Positions 15,982 to 27,323 of a DNA stretch of 64,000 nucleotides are shown here, in pieces. The notes beneath the pieces are model-generated. The model saw only the letters and a list, made by a program, of their open reading frames with translations. It did not search any database and was not told the DNA's origin. The number at the start of each line of letters is the position of its first letter. Position 1 is the first letter of the stretch. The translations under genes and the position numbers were made by a program. The DNA is taken from NCBI RefSeq assembly GCF_008122525.1, contig NZ_VSRV01000001.1, forward strand, positions 2,604,001 to 2,668,000, read 5' to 3'. Source of the stretch: Marinomonas sp. IMCC 4694. Lineage in GTDB: Bacteria > Pseudomonadota > Gammaproteobacteria > Pseudomonadales > Marinomonadaceae.

Positions 15982-16800
15982 TTAAATAACATAAGTTGCT
16001 AAACGATGAACTAAATGTTGACGTAACTTTTCCAGGTCGTCAGGCGTATCCACACCATGCACTGGCAACCCATCAGCCATGGCAACTTGCACCTTGATGC
16101 CCTGATGTAAAAAGCGCAGTTGCTCTAGCTTTTCCCAGCGCTCTAACGGCGACATAGGCAAATCCGCATAACGTGCAAGCAAGCTGGCGCGATACACGTA
16201 CAAACCAATGTGACGCAACGCAAGCAAGCCTGTAGGCATAGGCCCCGTTCGCTCAAGACGAGCAGCAAAGCCGTCTCTGTCCCACGGCATAGGCGAACGA
16301 CTAAAATACAAAGCGCGCTGCTGTTCATCGCACACCACTTTCACCACGTTGGGATTAAAAAAGTCTTCTTGCAGATCAATCGGACAAGCCACCGTGGCCA
16401 TTTGTGCTTCTTTGTCATTGTTGAGTGCCATCACGCTGGCGTGAATCAAGTCGAGCGGCAAAAACGGTTCATCACCTTGTACATTGACGACAATCTCATC
16501 ACCTTGCCAGCCCATCACCGCTGCCACTTCCGCTAAACGCTCGGTGCCATTTTCATGGTCGTCACGAGTCATCACCACAGTCGCACCAAACGCTTGCGCG
16601 GCCGCTTGAATAGTGGGGTGGTCGGTCGCCACAGTGACCGATTGAGCGCCGGCCTTTAACGCCAATTCGTAGACCCATTGCAACACTGGCTTGCCACCAA
16701 GGTCGGCCATCAGCTTTTGTGGAAAGCGCTGGGACGCGTACCGAGCGGGAATCACAATGTGAAAATCCGGTAAGGCGGTGTTTGTGTTGTGTTCAGTCAT
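15982..16800 (-). CDS. kdsB: CMP-KDO synthetase
   Basis: 272 aa. It activates 3-deoxy-manno-octulosonate with CTP for lipopolysaccharide core assembly, in the cytosol. The CTP-binding loop IPARYASQRFPQKLMADLGGKP is at the N-terminus, and VNVQGDEPFLP and YFSRSPMPWDRDG are conserved. The ATG overlaps the stop codon of kdsC (TAATG), so they are translationally coupled. It is the last gene of the kdsD-kdsA-kdsC-kdsB operon. Confidence 0.96.
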   Translation of the reverse strand: MTEHNTNTALPDFHIVIPARYASQRFPQKLMADLGGKPVLQWVYELALKAGAQSVTVATDHPTIQAAAQAFGATVVMTRDDHENGTERLAEVAAVMGWQGDEIVVNVQGDEPFLPLDLIHASVMALNNDKEAQMATVACPIDLQEDFFNPNVVKVVCDEQQRALYFSRSPMPWDRDGFAARLERTGPMPTGLLALRHIGLYVYRASLLARYADLPMSPLERWEKLEQLRFLHQGIKVQVAMADGLPVHGVDTPDDLEKLRQHLVHRLATYVI

Positions 16801-17381
16801 TATTGTTCAAACTCCGGTTGTTGCGCTAGTTCGTAGGCGTTTTCTAGCGGCATTCGAGTGGCTAAAATCAGGTCAGCGACTTCTCGCGCTACACCCTCAC
16901 CGGCCGCTTTCGTCAACACAATGGGGCAATGGCGTTTTAGCAATACATGAGCGTCCGATGGACACAAAGCCACACCCACCTTGGGCATCACTTGCAGGTC
17001 AATCACATCGTCACCCACGTACGCCGCGTGGCTCGGATCGATACCCAAGCGCGCGACTAATTCATCAAACGCCGCGGCTTTGTTATGGCAACCAGGGTAG
17101 AAGTGTTCGACTTTCAGGTCTTTCATGCGTTGGCGCAAGGGCGCGGAATCTTTCGCGGTAATCACCGCGACCTCAATGCCCCACTTTGGCAGCAACTTCA
17201 TTGCCACGCCATCTTTGACGTTAAAACGCTTTATGGTTTCGCCGTGCTCGGTATAAAGCAGACGACCATCGGTCAACACACCGTCGACATCGAATACCAC
17301 CAGCTTGATGGCGTTGAGTTTATCGATCCATTCAGGATGGTCGGTCAATATGGCATAGGCAGATAAAAAATCAGCGTCCAT
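16800..17381 (-). CDS. kdsC: KDO-8-phosphate phosphatase
   Basis: A 193-aa HAD-superfamily enzyme that dephosphorylates KDO-8-phosphate. The catalytic Asp pair lies in VVFDVDGVLTDG (about residue 28), motif II is VITAKDSAPLRQR, and motif III/IV is YVGDDVIDLQVM. It lies 3 bp downstream of kdsA and overlaps kdsB by one base. Confidence 0.95.
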   Translation of the reverse strand: MDADFLSAYAILTDHPEWIDKLNAIKLVVFDVDGVLTDGRLLYTEHGETIKRFNVKDGVAMKLLPKWGIEVAVITAKDSAPLRQRMKDLKVEHFYPGCHNKAAAFDELVARLGIDPSHAAYVGDDVIDLQVMPKVGVALCPSDAHVLLKRHCPIVLTKAAGEGVAREVADLILATRMPLENAYELAQQPEFEQ

Positions 17382-17384
17382 CGG

Positions 17385-19245
<1,861 letters not shown>

Positions 19246-19334
19246 AAAGCCTCTTTGCTCTGTGTCGTAAATCTCATGTGGCGTGATTATACAGAGGTAA
19301 GCTTAACTCGCCTAACAAAGAAGCAGACAAAAAA

Positions 19335-19363
19335 TCCGCCCAAAGCCGTGCACTTTGAGCGGA
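19335..19363 (-). terminator. Terminator after znuA
   Basis: TCCGCCCAAAG and CTTTGAGCGGA pair with one mismatch. On the minus strand TTTTTT follows directly, a standard Rho-independent terminator ahead of kdsD. Confidence 0.83.
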
Positions 19364-19388
19364 CTTGTGTGTATTTTTTCTGGGTGCT

Positions 19389-20465
19389 TTACTCGAGGCA
19401 ATTGAGATACTGACCTTTTAAGCTGTCTAAAAAGGTGTAATAAGCATTCATCTCTACTTTAATCGTACTGCCCAATGGGTCTAAAACACCACTTTTCACG
19501 TTAGTACCATCAAGCAAGGTTTTGACAATCGCGGGGCTAAATTGTGGTTCAGCGAATACGCATTGGATCTTGTTTTCTTCAATTTCGTGACGAATTTCAG
19601 CCACTTTTTTCGCACCCGGTTTACGCTCAGGGCTAACCGTCACAGCACCAGCGTTATTCAAGCCGTAATGCTGTTCAAAATAACGGTAACCATCATGGAA
19701 AACGATATAAGGCACCGAACTTACCTTACTAAGATCCTTACGTATCTCAGCATCTTTGGCTTTTAGACCCTGCTCAAATTTCGCAAAATTACCTTGGTAA
19801 TAGGCGGCGTTGGCAGAATCTAGCCACATCATTCGTTCTGCCACAACTTTGGCTAACACCACAGCATTTTGAGGCAATAACCAAACGTGTGGGTCTACGC
19901 CTGCGTGATTATGGCCTTCATGACCTTCTTCATGTCCTTCGTGACCTTCATGATCATCGTGACCTTCACGACCTTCGTGTCCTTCGTGTCCTTCGTGTCC
20001 TTCGTGTCCTTCGTGTCCTTCGTGTCCTTCGTGTCCTTCGTGTCCTTCGTGTCCTTCGTGTCCTTCGTGTCCTTCGTGTCCTTCGTGATCATCGTGTCCT
20101 TCGTGACCTTCATATGCCTTATTCTGTTTAGAACGATCATAAAGAGACACATCTTTTAATGCCATCCATTCAATCGAAGACGTTTGTTTATCGGCATTGG
20201 CGAGCGGCTTCTCAAGGAAATGCTCAAGGGATTCCCCAACCCAAACCACAACATCGGCGTTGTGGATTTTTTTAAGATCAGATGGACGCATAGCAAAATC
20301 GTGCGGCGAAGCCGTACTGGAAACAATTTGATCAATATCTGCCAGGTCACCCGCAATGGCCGCCACAATCATAGAAACAGGTTTAATACTGGTCGCAATC
20401 ACCGGTTTCGCCAGCGCTAAAGGAGACAAAGCAGAGACACCCAACACAAAAATGAGCTTGTTCAT
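19389..20465 (-). CDS. znuA: Zinc ABC transporter substrate-binding protein with long His repeat
   Basis: This 358-aa periplasmic protein binds Zn2+ for the ZnuBC importer. The signal peptide (KLIFVLGVSALSPLALA) is followed by IATSIKPVSMIVAAIAG, the metal His in ASPHDFAMRPSD, and WVGESLEHFLEK. The charged His loop that ZnuA proteins usually have (about residues 115-185) is here expanded into about 20 Glu-Gly-His units plus DDH variants. GVDPHVWLLPQNA and VFHDGYRYFEQHYGL supply further ligands. No znuB, znuC or zur gene is nearby, so it stands alone with a possible Zur operator and its own terminator. Confidence 0.94.
   Translation of the reverse strand: MNKLIFVLGVSALSPLALAKPVIATSIKPVSMIVAAIAGDLADIDQIVSSTASPHDFAMRPSDLKKIHNADVVVWVGESLEHFLEKPLANADKQTSSIEWMALKDVSLYDRSKQNKAYEGHEGHDDHEGHEGHEGHEGHEGHEGHEGHEGHEGHEGHEGHEGHEGREGHDDHEGHEGHEEGHEGHNHAGVDPHVWLLPQNAVVLAKVVAERMMWLDSANAAYYQGNFAKFEQGLKAKDAEIRKDLSKVSSVPYIVFHDGYRYFEQHYGLNNAGAVTVSPERKPGAKKVAEIRHEIEENKIQCVFAEPQFSPAIVKTLLDGTNVKSGVLDPLGSTIKVEMNAYYTFLDSLKGQYLNCLE
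19918..20115 (-). repeat. 9-bp tandem repeat encoding Gly-His-Glu in znuA
   Basis: CCTTCGTGT (plus strand) occurs 12 times without change from 19972 to 20079, flanked by degenerate units. Each unit adds three residues, so slippage changes the length without breaking the frame. Confidence 0.95.
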
Positions 20466-20482
20466 TATTTTTACCGTATATT

Positions 20483-20501
20483 AATGTTATAACGTAACAA
20501 T
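20483..20501. promoter_or_regulatory. Possible Zur operator upstream of znuA
   Basis: AATGTTATAACGTAACAAT is an imperfect palindrome with the TGTTA/TAACA arms of Fur-family Zur boxes, 18-36 bp upstream of the znuA start. Confidence 0.5.
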
Positions 20502-20580
20502 ACGACAGAAAAAAAAGAGATTCAAGCGGTTTAACCTAAATCTCTTATTGAATCACTCTGCCCCCCCCAATCAGAACAAT

Positions 20581-21612
20581 CTAAAACAGCGCTAAATCAT
20601 CCATTTTCAGCGGCCGAACCATTAATCCTGCGCGCTGACCAATAGGAAGCTGAGTATTGGGAAACACAATGGCGTCTCCCGTTTGCTTTATACAATAATG
20701 GCTTTTTGCTGACGTCGCCAATACAAAGCCAACTTCAAATGGAGTAAAGTTTTTGACATCTTGAGCAATGTTCAACTCATAACTCTCGTCCTCTTTTATC
20801 AAGCTGTCCAACACCCTAAACAGCGACAAATTTTCTACCGGTGATTGTGCTAAGTTTCCTGTTTCAAGCAATAGCGTCAGAGCCGTCTTGATCCCGTCAA
20901 AACGGGATAAATCGTTTTGACCAAACGGGAACACCTTACCCAATTCGACCGTAAACGCATGAGCCCCATGTATTTTTTGACTGTAATACGAAAATGTCGT
21001 GGTGGGTTGATGGGAAAATAAAATCGCTCCCACATCACAAGCGGCTAAAAAACCGAGCTGCGTTTTGCTGTAAACAGCGTTTTCAATAAATGGATAAACC
21101 GCAAATTTTTCATGTTCCGAACCGCGAATAGCGGTATGCAGATCATAATGCAACCTGATTTGTTTCGTTTGATCAGTAGGCAAAGCATAAAAGTCGGTCA
21201 CGGCTTTCTCTAATCGCTGCGCTCGCTTAGCTTCGTACCCATCAAATTGCTGCCAGGCACCACAAAATAAACGGTTTAAATTCACCTCACAAAACCGTTT
21301 GGCTTGATTCGCTGCGACAGGGCTGCCAATCAACACCAACATGCGCACACCTAAAGTTAGCTTCCCCCTTAAAATACTTTTTACCAACTGATTAACGACT
21401 TCAATAGGGCCCGTTTCGTTGCCGTGAATCCCAACGGACAACACCAAACTCACTTCGCTCGGCGTGCTGGGCTCAAGACGCAAAATCCCTGTCTCTTCTA
21501 CCCTACCTTTGCCACTCGCAAAGGAAAACTCAAATGGCTCAATCGATATTTGGTTTGCAAGGCTCAACGCTAAAAAATCATAGTTCGGAATCATCATGGT
21601 GAGTGCATCCAT
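20581..21612 (-). CDS. Succinylglutamate desuccinylase/aspartoacylase family protein (AstE/AotO-like)
   Basis: 343 aa, an M14-like zinc hydrolase. The zinc ligands are in GIHGNETGP (His and Glu, about residue 63) and YDLHTAIRG (His, about 153); the later catalytic Glu lies in FTVELGKVFPFG. AstE removes succinate from N-succinylglutamate in the last step of arginine succinyltransferase catabolism. In Pseudomonas an AstE-like gene (aotO) sits inside the arginine transport operon. Here it lies 3.3 kb from the aot genes and alone, so either assignment is open. The start could also be at the Met-Met pair six codons in. Confidence 0.85.
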   Translation of the reverse strand: MDALTMMIPNYDFLALSLANQISIEPFEFSFASGKGRVEETGILRLEPSTPSEVSLVLSVGIHGNETGPIEVVNQLVKSILRGKLTLGVRMLVLIGSPVAANQAKRFCEVNLNRLFCGAWQQFDGYEAKRAQRLEKAVTDFYALPTDQTKQIRLHYDLHTAIRGSEHEKFAVYPFIENAVYSKTQLGFLAACDVGAILFSHQPTTTFSYYSQKIHGAHAFTVELGKVFPFGQNDLSRFDGIKTALTLLLETGNLAQSPVENLSLFRVLDSLIKEDESYELNIAQDVKNFTPFEVGFVLATSAKSHYCIKQTGDAIVFPNTQLPIGQRAGLMVRPLKMDDLALF

Positions 21613-21859
21613 TAAAACGGGTAAAACAAGCTCATATCATACCGTTTTTCACGATCAAATTACGGCCCACCTCGTCACCTCAATCCAAAACAAAAAAACA
21701 CGTCGCTTTGTGAACAATTTACAAATAACGTCAAAAATAATGTTTCAAGTTTGCCTATTGGGACACAGGCATTATCTAATAAGTAAAACGCTTTTCTTTC
21801 ACTACAAATGCCGATACCCTGTGATTTTCTACTAGTTCCACTTTCAGGTTGAGTATTTT

Positions 21860-22396
21860 ATGCTAGCAAATGACGAAGTCATTATCTTAGTCGATAAGAA
21901 CAACAAGATAATTGGCGATGTGCCGCGACGCTTAATGAATTTTGGCAGAGATTACCATCGCGTCACGTACATTTTGGTGTTCAACAAGCTAGGTAACCTG
22001 ATTATTCAAAAACGCACTGACAACAAGGCTTTTTGCCCTGGTTATTATGGTATCACCACAGGCGGTGTCGTTGAGAAAGGCGAATCCTATATTGATTCCG
22101 CTCATCGTGAATTACAGGAAGAGTTAGGCTTTGATGCGCACCTTGAAAGCCAAGGGACCTTTGTTACCGAAGGAGAAGGGTTTCGAATCTGGGGCAAAAT
22201 CTACACCTGCCTCTACGACGAAGCCCTGCATGGCAAGCTCACGTTGCAGCCAAAAGAAGTGGCTTCTGTTCATGAAATGAGCGTTGAACAGATACTGAAA
22301 AATCCAGACGGTTTATTGTTTACGCCTGATTCCGTGAGTGCTTTGGAACATTACGCCAATAAGCTTGTTTCGGCACAATCAGATGACCCGCTTTAG
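21860..22396 (+). CDS. NUDIX hydrolase, YfcD-like
   Basis: 178 aa. The Nudix box GVVEKGESYIDSAHRELQ-EELGF fits GX5EX7REUXEEXGU exactly, near residues 72-94. The N-terminal MLANDEVIILVDKNNKIIG and HRVTYILVFNKLGNLIIQKR match the YfcD/isopentenyl-diphosphate isomerase-like subgroup. The substrate is unknown (pyrophosphate of a nucleoside or isoprenoid type). It overlaps the next gene by 14 bp, indicating co-expression. Confidence 0.9.
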   Translation: MLANDEVIILVDKNNKIIGDVPRRLMNFGRDYHRVTYILVFNKLGNLIIQKRTDNKAFCPGYYGITTGGVVEKGESYIDSAHRELQEELGFDAHLESQGTFVTEGEGFRIWGKIYTCLYDEALHGKLTLQPKEVASVHEMSVEQILKNPDGLLFTPDSVSALEHYANKLVSAQSDDPL

Positions 22397-23162
22397 TTTC
22401 TGCTTATTCGTCCTGTTAATCTCGTCTACGGCGCTCAGCCAAGAGCGCTGGCAAACGGACGCCTACATTCAACAAAGCTTCATAAAAATCGCTCTCGAAC
22501 GAGAATACAAAGAAACCCAGTTTCCTAAGCTCATACGCTGGAACAAACCCATCAGGCTATTTTTTGAAAGTGACAGCGGCGATGCCCGTTTACAAAAAGA
22601 ATTATTAAGCGTTCACGCGCAGCATTTAGCCTCTATAACTGGCTTATCTATTGATTTTACGCCCAACCCGAAACAAGCCAATATTTTTGTCATTTTTACC
22701 GATTACAAAAACATGGAAAATAAGGTGAGGCAATATATTGGAGATCCAGAAAAAATTCGTACCGCGCTAAACGAAGCCATTTGCTTGGGCAATTTTACTC
22801 GTAATGGTCGGTACGAAATCACCAAGGGCAGCATTATTATTCCAGTGGATTATGCCCGCAGTAAAAATCGTTTTTTAGATTGCATCATAGAAGAGATTAC
22901 TCAGCTACTCGGCCTTCCTAATGACTCTAACGAGGTTTTCCCATCTGTTTTTAACGACGTCAGTGTGGATACGTATATCAGCCCCTTAGATTACTTACTG
23001 CTTAAAGCACTTTATTCTCGCCATTTGACACCGGGTATGGACGTAGAACAAACCCAAGCGGCTTTTCCAAACGTATTGAAACAGCTTCACGCAAACGGTG
23101 ATATTGAAAACGCGGTGCAACGCGTACAAAAATACAGCCTTAAAAAGTACCTTGGCGATTAA
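22383..23162 (+). CDS. DUF2927-like exported protein
   Basis: About 259 aa from the ATG at 22383, which lies inside the end of the NUDIX gene. The signal peptide is TRFSFCLFVLLISSTALS|QE. The body has the DUF2927 pattern: ANIFVIFTDY, a Cys in CLGNFTRNGRYEI, then DCIIEEITQLLGLPNDSN and ISPLDYLLLKALYSRHLTPGM. The EEITQ-LGLPND segment looks like a degenerate metalloprotease-type helix, but no HExxH is present. The function is unknown. Confidence 0.8.
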   Translation: MTRFSFCLFVLLISSTALSQERWQTDAYIQQSFIKIALEREYKETQFPKLIRWNKPIRLFFESDSGDARLQKELLSVHAQHLASITGLSIDFTPNPKQANIFVIFTDYKNMENKVRQYIGDPEKIRTALNEAICLGNFTRNGRYEITKGSIIIPVDYARSKNRFLDCIIEEITQLLGLPNDSNEVFPSVFNDVSVDTYISPLDYLLLKALYSRHLTPGMDVEQTQAAFPNVLKQLHANGDIENAVQRVQKYSLKKYLGD

Positions 23163-23317
23163 TGCCTAAGAAGCAAGTAGAGGAAAACAAAGGCTGTTGT
23201 AGATCAATGTTATTGGCCTTTTCATTCGGCTTGTCATAAATTTCACTTATTCACTCTGCCTTTCCTCAGCAAGTTAGGTAAAATGCGCCCACTGAAAATT
23301 TACACTGGAGAGTCCTA

Positions 23318-24418
23318 ATGTTTCCTGAGCTAAAAAATGATCGCTTTTTGCGCGCATTACTCAAACAACCAGTCGATACCACCCCTGTATGGATGATGAG
23401 ACAGGCTGGGCGTTACCTGCCAGAATACCGTGCAAGTCGTGCCACAGCAGGAGACTTTTTGAGCCTTTGTAAAAATGACGCGTTCGCTTGTGAAGTCACG
23501 TTACAGCCTTTAAAGCGCTATGATCTAGACGCGGCCATTTTGTTTTCCGACATACTGACCATCCCGGATGCCATGGGATTGGGGTTGTATTTTGAAACGG
23601 GAGAAGGCCCAAAATTCAAACACACTGTTCGTAGCCAGGCCGATGTCGATGCCATTCCTGTGACCAGCGCCAGTGACTTGGATTACGTGATGAAAGCCGT
23701 GACCACGATTCGTCATGCGCTGAACGGCGATGTACCACTCATTGGCTTTTCTGGCAGCCCTTGGACGTTGGCGACCTACATGGTGGAAGGCGGCTCAAGC
23801 AAAGATTTTCGTCATATTAAAGCCATGATGTATCAGTCACCCAACACACTCCATGCTTTGTTAGACAAGCTGGCAAAATCCGTAACCGCTTACTTAAATG
23901 GCCAAATTTTAGCTGGTGCACAAGCTCTACAAATTTTTGATACGTGGGGTGGCGTATTGAGTGGCCCGATGTATCAGCAATTTTCTTTGATGTACATGAA
24001 ACAAATTTTAGACGGCTTGATTCGCGAACATGAAGACAAACGAATTCCGGTGATTTTATTCACAAAAAATGGCGGGCAATGGCTGGAAAATATGGCCGCC
24101 ACAGGCGCCGATGCTCTGGGTCTGGATTGGACGACAGACATCACTGAAGCACGTGCTCGTGTAGGCGACCGTGTTGCCCTTCAAGGTAACATCGACCCTT
24201 GCGTCTTGTATGCTGACAAAAATGTGATTGAGCGCGAAGTCGAAAATGTACTATCAGGCTTTGGCAATGGCGCAGGCCATGTGTTTAACCTTGGCCACGG
24301 CATTCACCAATTTGTCGACCCTGATCATCCAAAATATTTAATTGACGCCGTTCATGAATTAGGTCAAAAGTACCACACGCCTATATACGATGATCTCGAT
24401 GAGTTGAATGGCCTGTAG
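23318..24418 (+). CDS. hemE: Uroporphyrinogen decarboxylase
   Basis: 366 aa. It converts uroporphyrinogen III to coproporphyrinogen III in heme synthesis. The family signature [19 protein letters not shown] starts at residue 22, and [28 protein letters not shown] and [15 protein letters not shown] segments are conserved. GGAGAG precedes the ATG. It stands as a single gene. Confidence 0.97.
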   Translation: MFPELKNDRFLRALLKQPVDTTPVWMMRQAGRYLPEYRASRATAGDFLSLCKNDAFACEVTLQPLKRYDLDAAILFSDILTIPDAMGLGLYFETGEGPKFKHTVRSQADVDAIPVTSASDLDYVMKAVTTIRHALNGDVPLIGFSGSPWTLATYMVEGGSSKDFRHIKAMMYQSPNTLHALLDKLAKSVTAYLNGQILAGAQALQIFDTWGGVLSGPMYQQFSLMYMKQILDGLIREHEDKRIPVILFTKNGGQWLENMAATGADALGLDWTTDITEARARVGDRVALQGNIDPCVLYADKNVIEREVENVLSGFGNGAGHVFNLGHGIHQFVDPDHPKYLIDAVHELGQKYHTPIYDDLDELNGL

Positions 24419-24455
24419 CGACTTAAGCAATAGAATGGTACTTTTGTTAAAATAA

Positions 24456-24821
<366 letters not shown>

Positions 24822-24892
24822 TCTTTCTCATCTGTTGTTGGGTAAACGCGTTTATTCCAAAAAAACATTGCACCAACAAAATTGCACAAAAA

Positions 24893-24918
24893 AGAGGCCT
24901 GCGTTGGCCTCTTTTTTT
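24893..24918. terminator. Bidirectional terminator between glnB and aotM
   Basis: AGAGGCC-TGCGTT-GGCCTCT is flanked by an A-run on the left and TTTTTTT on the right, serving both converging genes. Confidence 0.88.
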
Positions 24919-24945
24919 ATCTGAGTAGCATGGTACTGAAGATAC

Positions 24946-25656
24946 TTAGCCCTTATCTGGCACCTTGATTGATAACGTGCCTAAATAACGATTTTGACGC
25001 AGTTCGATTTGACGAAAGATCGCAATAATGACAATACTAATTATTAGGTAAATAGCCCCTGCCGCTATGAAGATTTCCATCGGTGTGTAGGTTCTCGCAA
25101 TGATGGTGCGGGCCATTCCCGTAAGATCTAAAATCGTAATGGTACTCGCCAACGCACTGCCTTTTAACATCAAAATAATCTCGTTACCGTAAGCAGGAAG
25201 TACAATACCAAACGCGCGCGGTAATAAAACACGGCGATACATCTGAAATTTTGTCATACCGACCACTTTGCAGGCCTCTACTTCTCCTTGAGGAATGGCT
25301 TGAATCGCACCACGAAAAATTTCCGCTGTATAGGCCGACGTGTTTAAGGTAAACGCAATGATGGCACACCAAAAAGGCTCTTTTAACACCGGCCAAAGGA
25401 AACTTTCACGCACCGCATCAAATTGAGACGCGCCGTAGTACACCAAAAAAATTTGCACTAACAAAGGCGTTCCACGAAAGAAAAAGATGTAAGCGAACGG
25501 AAGCGCACGAATCCACCCCACCGGAGAAATTCTTGCTAACGCGATAGGCAAAGCAAACACCCCGCCTAAAATAATAGAGATCATCACCAGCTGTAAGCTG
25601 ACCCATGCACCTTGCAATAAACGAGGAAAGTATTCAACAACAACCGAGAAATCCAT
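24946..25656 (-). CDS. aotM: Arginine/ornithine-type ABC transporter permease (AotM/HisM-like)
   Basis: A 236-aa inner-membrane permease of the HAAT polar amino-acid family. Several hydrophobic segments include WVSLQLVMISIILGGVFALPIAL and the C-terminal YLIISIVIIAIF. The EAA loop that contacts the ATPase reads GEVEACKVVGMTKFQMYRRVLLP. It starts 3 bp after aotQ, so the two permease halves are coupled. Assignment to arginine is by context (ArgR-like regulator, gdhB, aruC); histidine or other basic amino acids are possible. Confidence 0.88.
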   Translation of the reverse strand: MDFSVVVEYFPRLLQGAWVSLQLVMISIILGGVFALPIALARISPVGWIRALPFAYIFFFRGTPLLVQIFLVYYGASQFDAVRESFLWPVLKEPFWCAIIAFTLNTSAYTAEIFRGAIQAIPQGEVEACKVVGMTKFQMYRRVLLPRAFGIVLPAYGNEIILMLKGSALASTITILDLTGMARTIIARTYTPMEIFIAAGAIYLIISIVIIAIFRQIELRQNRYLGTLSIKVPDKG

Positions 25657-25659
25657 ACC

Positions 25660-26349
25660 TTACCCTCTTGTTAAACCGCGGCTTGCTCGCTTTTCCATAA
25701 AGGATACGAACAACATAGAGACAATGGTTAACGCCAAATACATAAACGCCGCCACCAAGTAAAATAAGAACGCCTCTTTCGTGCTGCTCACAGCAATGTT
25801 GGCTTTACGCATAATATCGTCCAACCCTACAACCGACACCAAAGCGGTGTCTTTTAACAACACCAAAAATAGATTCCCAAGCCCAGGCAGGGCGATTCGC
25901 CAAACCTGCGGCAAAATAATACGGTAAAATTTTCTAATAGGCCCCATGCCTAAAGCGATGGCGGCTTCATGCTGCCCTTTGGGAATAGATTGCAATGCAC
26001 CACGAAACACTTCGGTAGCATACGCTCCAAACGTCAAACCTAGCGCGGTTACCCCGGCCGCAAACGCGCCCACTTCAATGTATTCGTCGTACCCAAACAC
26101 ACTCGCAATGGCCATCAGCACACTGGTAGCACCAAAATAAATGATCAATACCGTGAGCAGCTCTGGAATACCTCGAATTAACGTTGTATAGCCATGTGCG
26201 ATCCACCGAAACACCTTGATAGAGGATAATTTGGCAGACGCCCCTAATAGCCCCAGAATTAAACCAACAAACAGTGATGACAGCGCTAGCTCTAAAGTGA
26301 CAACCGCACCTTGCAGCAGCTGATCACCGAACCCATGAAGATCAATCAT
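25660..26349 (-). CDS. aotQ: Arginine/ornithine-type ABC transporter permease (AotQ/HisQ-like)
   Basis: A 229-aa inner-membrane permease. Hydrophobic segments VTLELALSSLFVGLILGLLGA and LLTVLIIYFGATSVL are typical, and the EAA loop is GQHEAAIALGMGPIRKFYRIILP. It is the second permease half with AotM. It is separated from the binding-protein gene by 136 bp containing two hairpins. Confidence 0.88.
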   Translation of the reverse strand: MIDLHGFGDQLLQGAVVTLELALSSLFVGLILGLLGASAKLSSIKVFRWIAHGYTTLIRGIPELLTVLIIYFGATSVLMAIASVFGYDEYIEVGAFAAGVTALGLTFGAYATEVFRGALQSIPKGQHEAAIALGMGPIRKFYRIILPQVWRIALPGLGNLFLVLLKDTALVSVVGLDDIMRKANIAVSSTKEAFLFYLVAAFMYLALTIVSMLFVSFMEKRASRGLTRG

Positions 26350-26377
26350 AGTTTTTTCTCAGAGTAAGCTTAAAGTA

Positions 26378-26478
26378 AGTTTCTCAGTCCCCGCCCATCA
26401 TCGAACAAGGTACTGAGAAACTCTAAGAAATATCTTGCTAATGGAGGCCTCAATACTGACGCATGAACATATTGAGGC
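26378..26478 (-). terminator. Two intercistronic hairpins between aotJ and aotQ
   Basis: AGTTTCTCAGT/ACTGAGAAACT (26378-26422) and GCCTCAATA/TATTGAGGC (26447-26478) are both perfect inverted repeats without U-tracts. They probably stabilise the upstream aotJ message or partly attenuate, so that binding protein exceeds permease. Confidence 0.6.
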
Positions 26479-26485
26479 GAATCGC

Positions 26486-27244
26486 TTAGTAGATAGAGAA
26501 CGGGAAGTACTTAGCATTTATTTTTTGGTAAGTGCCATCTGCAAGAATCGCATCAAGCGCGGTATTGATTTGTGTTTCTAGCTTTTTATCGCCCTTGCGA
26601 ACCGCGATAGCGATGTTATCTGTTTTCATGAAGGCATCGCCTTTGAATTCAAATTTAGCGCCATCTTCAGACGTGTTTAACCAGTTATAAGTAGGCAGCT
26701 CGTCTGACAACACGATGTCCAAACGACCTGACACTAGGTCAAGGTAAACGTTGTCTTGGTTGTCGTAGAATTTAAGGTCGGCCTTGCCGGTGAAATTGTC
26801 CTCTAAATATTGAGCACCCAGGGTCGCACGCTGTGCACCAATGGTTTTACCAGACAAGTCCATCAAGTTAAATTTTTCACCAACACGGCCCATGAAACGC
26901 AATCCGCCAGAGTAATATTTATTAGTAAAATCAACAACCTTAAGGCGCTCTTCGGTGATGGACATAGACGCTATGATCGCATCAAATTTGCGCACTTTAA
27001 GACCAGGAATCAAACCATCCCAATCTTGTGTCAGAATCTCACAATCGGCCGCCATTTTGGCGCACAAGGCACGGGCAATATCCACATCAAAACCCTGAGG
27101 CTGACCGGCTTCATCAATAAAGTTAAACGGTGCCCAAGCACCCTCTGTAACAAAACGCACCTTGTCAGCGGCTTGAACCGAGACAGACGATAACGCGGCG
27201 GTTAACAACAATGCGGAACCTAAAATTGCTTTTTTTAATGTCAT
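26486..27244 (-). CDS. aotJ: Basic amino-acid ABC transporter substrate-binding protein (AotJ/ArtI-like)
   Basis: A 252-aa periplasmic protein of solute-binding family 3. The signal peptide (KKAILGSALLLTAALSSVSVQA) is followed by VRFVTEGAWAPFNFIDEAGQPQGFDVDIARALCAKM, with ligand-site residues including IIASMSITEERLKVVDFT and the acidic SDELPT. A disulphide between the two close Cys (CAKMAADCE) matches LAO/HisJ-type proteins. It delivers arginine or ornithine to AotQM. Confidence 0.9.
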   Translation of the reverse strand: MTLKKAILGSALLLTAALSSVSVQAADKVRFVTEGAWAPFNFIDEAGQPQGFDVDIARALCAKMAADCEILTQDWDGLIPGLKVRKFDAIIASMSITEERLKVVDFTNKYYSGGLRFMGRVGEKFNLMDLSGKTIGAQRATLGAQYLEDNFTGKADLKFYDNQDNVYLDLVSGRLDIVLSDELPTYNWLNTSEDGAKFEFKGDAFMKTDNIAIAVRKGDKKLETQINTALDAILADGTYQKINAKYFPFSIY

Positions 27245-27323
27245 TACTTTCCCCTTGGACTATTTTTTAGCGTGTTTATTGAATTATTGTTTTACTTTTA
27301 CAAGGCAATCGATTTAACGCCAC

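Noticed and set aside
19972..20088. Possible CRISPR array at the 9-bp repeat
   Set aside because: The units are contiguous with no spacers and lie in frame within znuA.
19887..20159. Plus- and minus-strand ORFs opposite the znuA His repeat, with Val-Ser-Phe, Val-Leu-Arg or Lys-Asp-Thr repeats
   Set aside because: They are frame shadows of the 9-bp repeat, which stays open in other frames; no ribosome site or family match.
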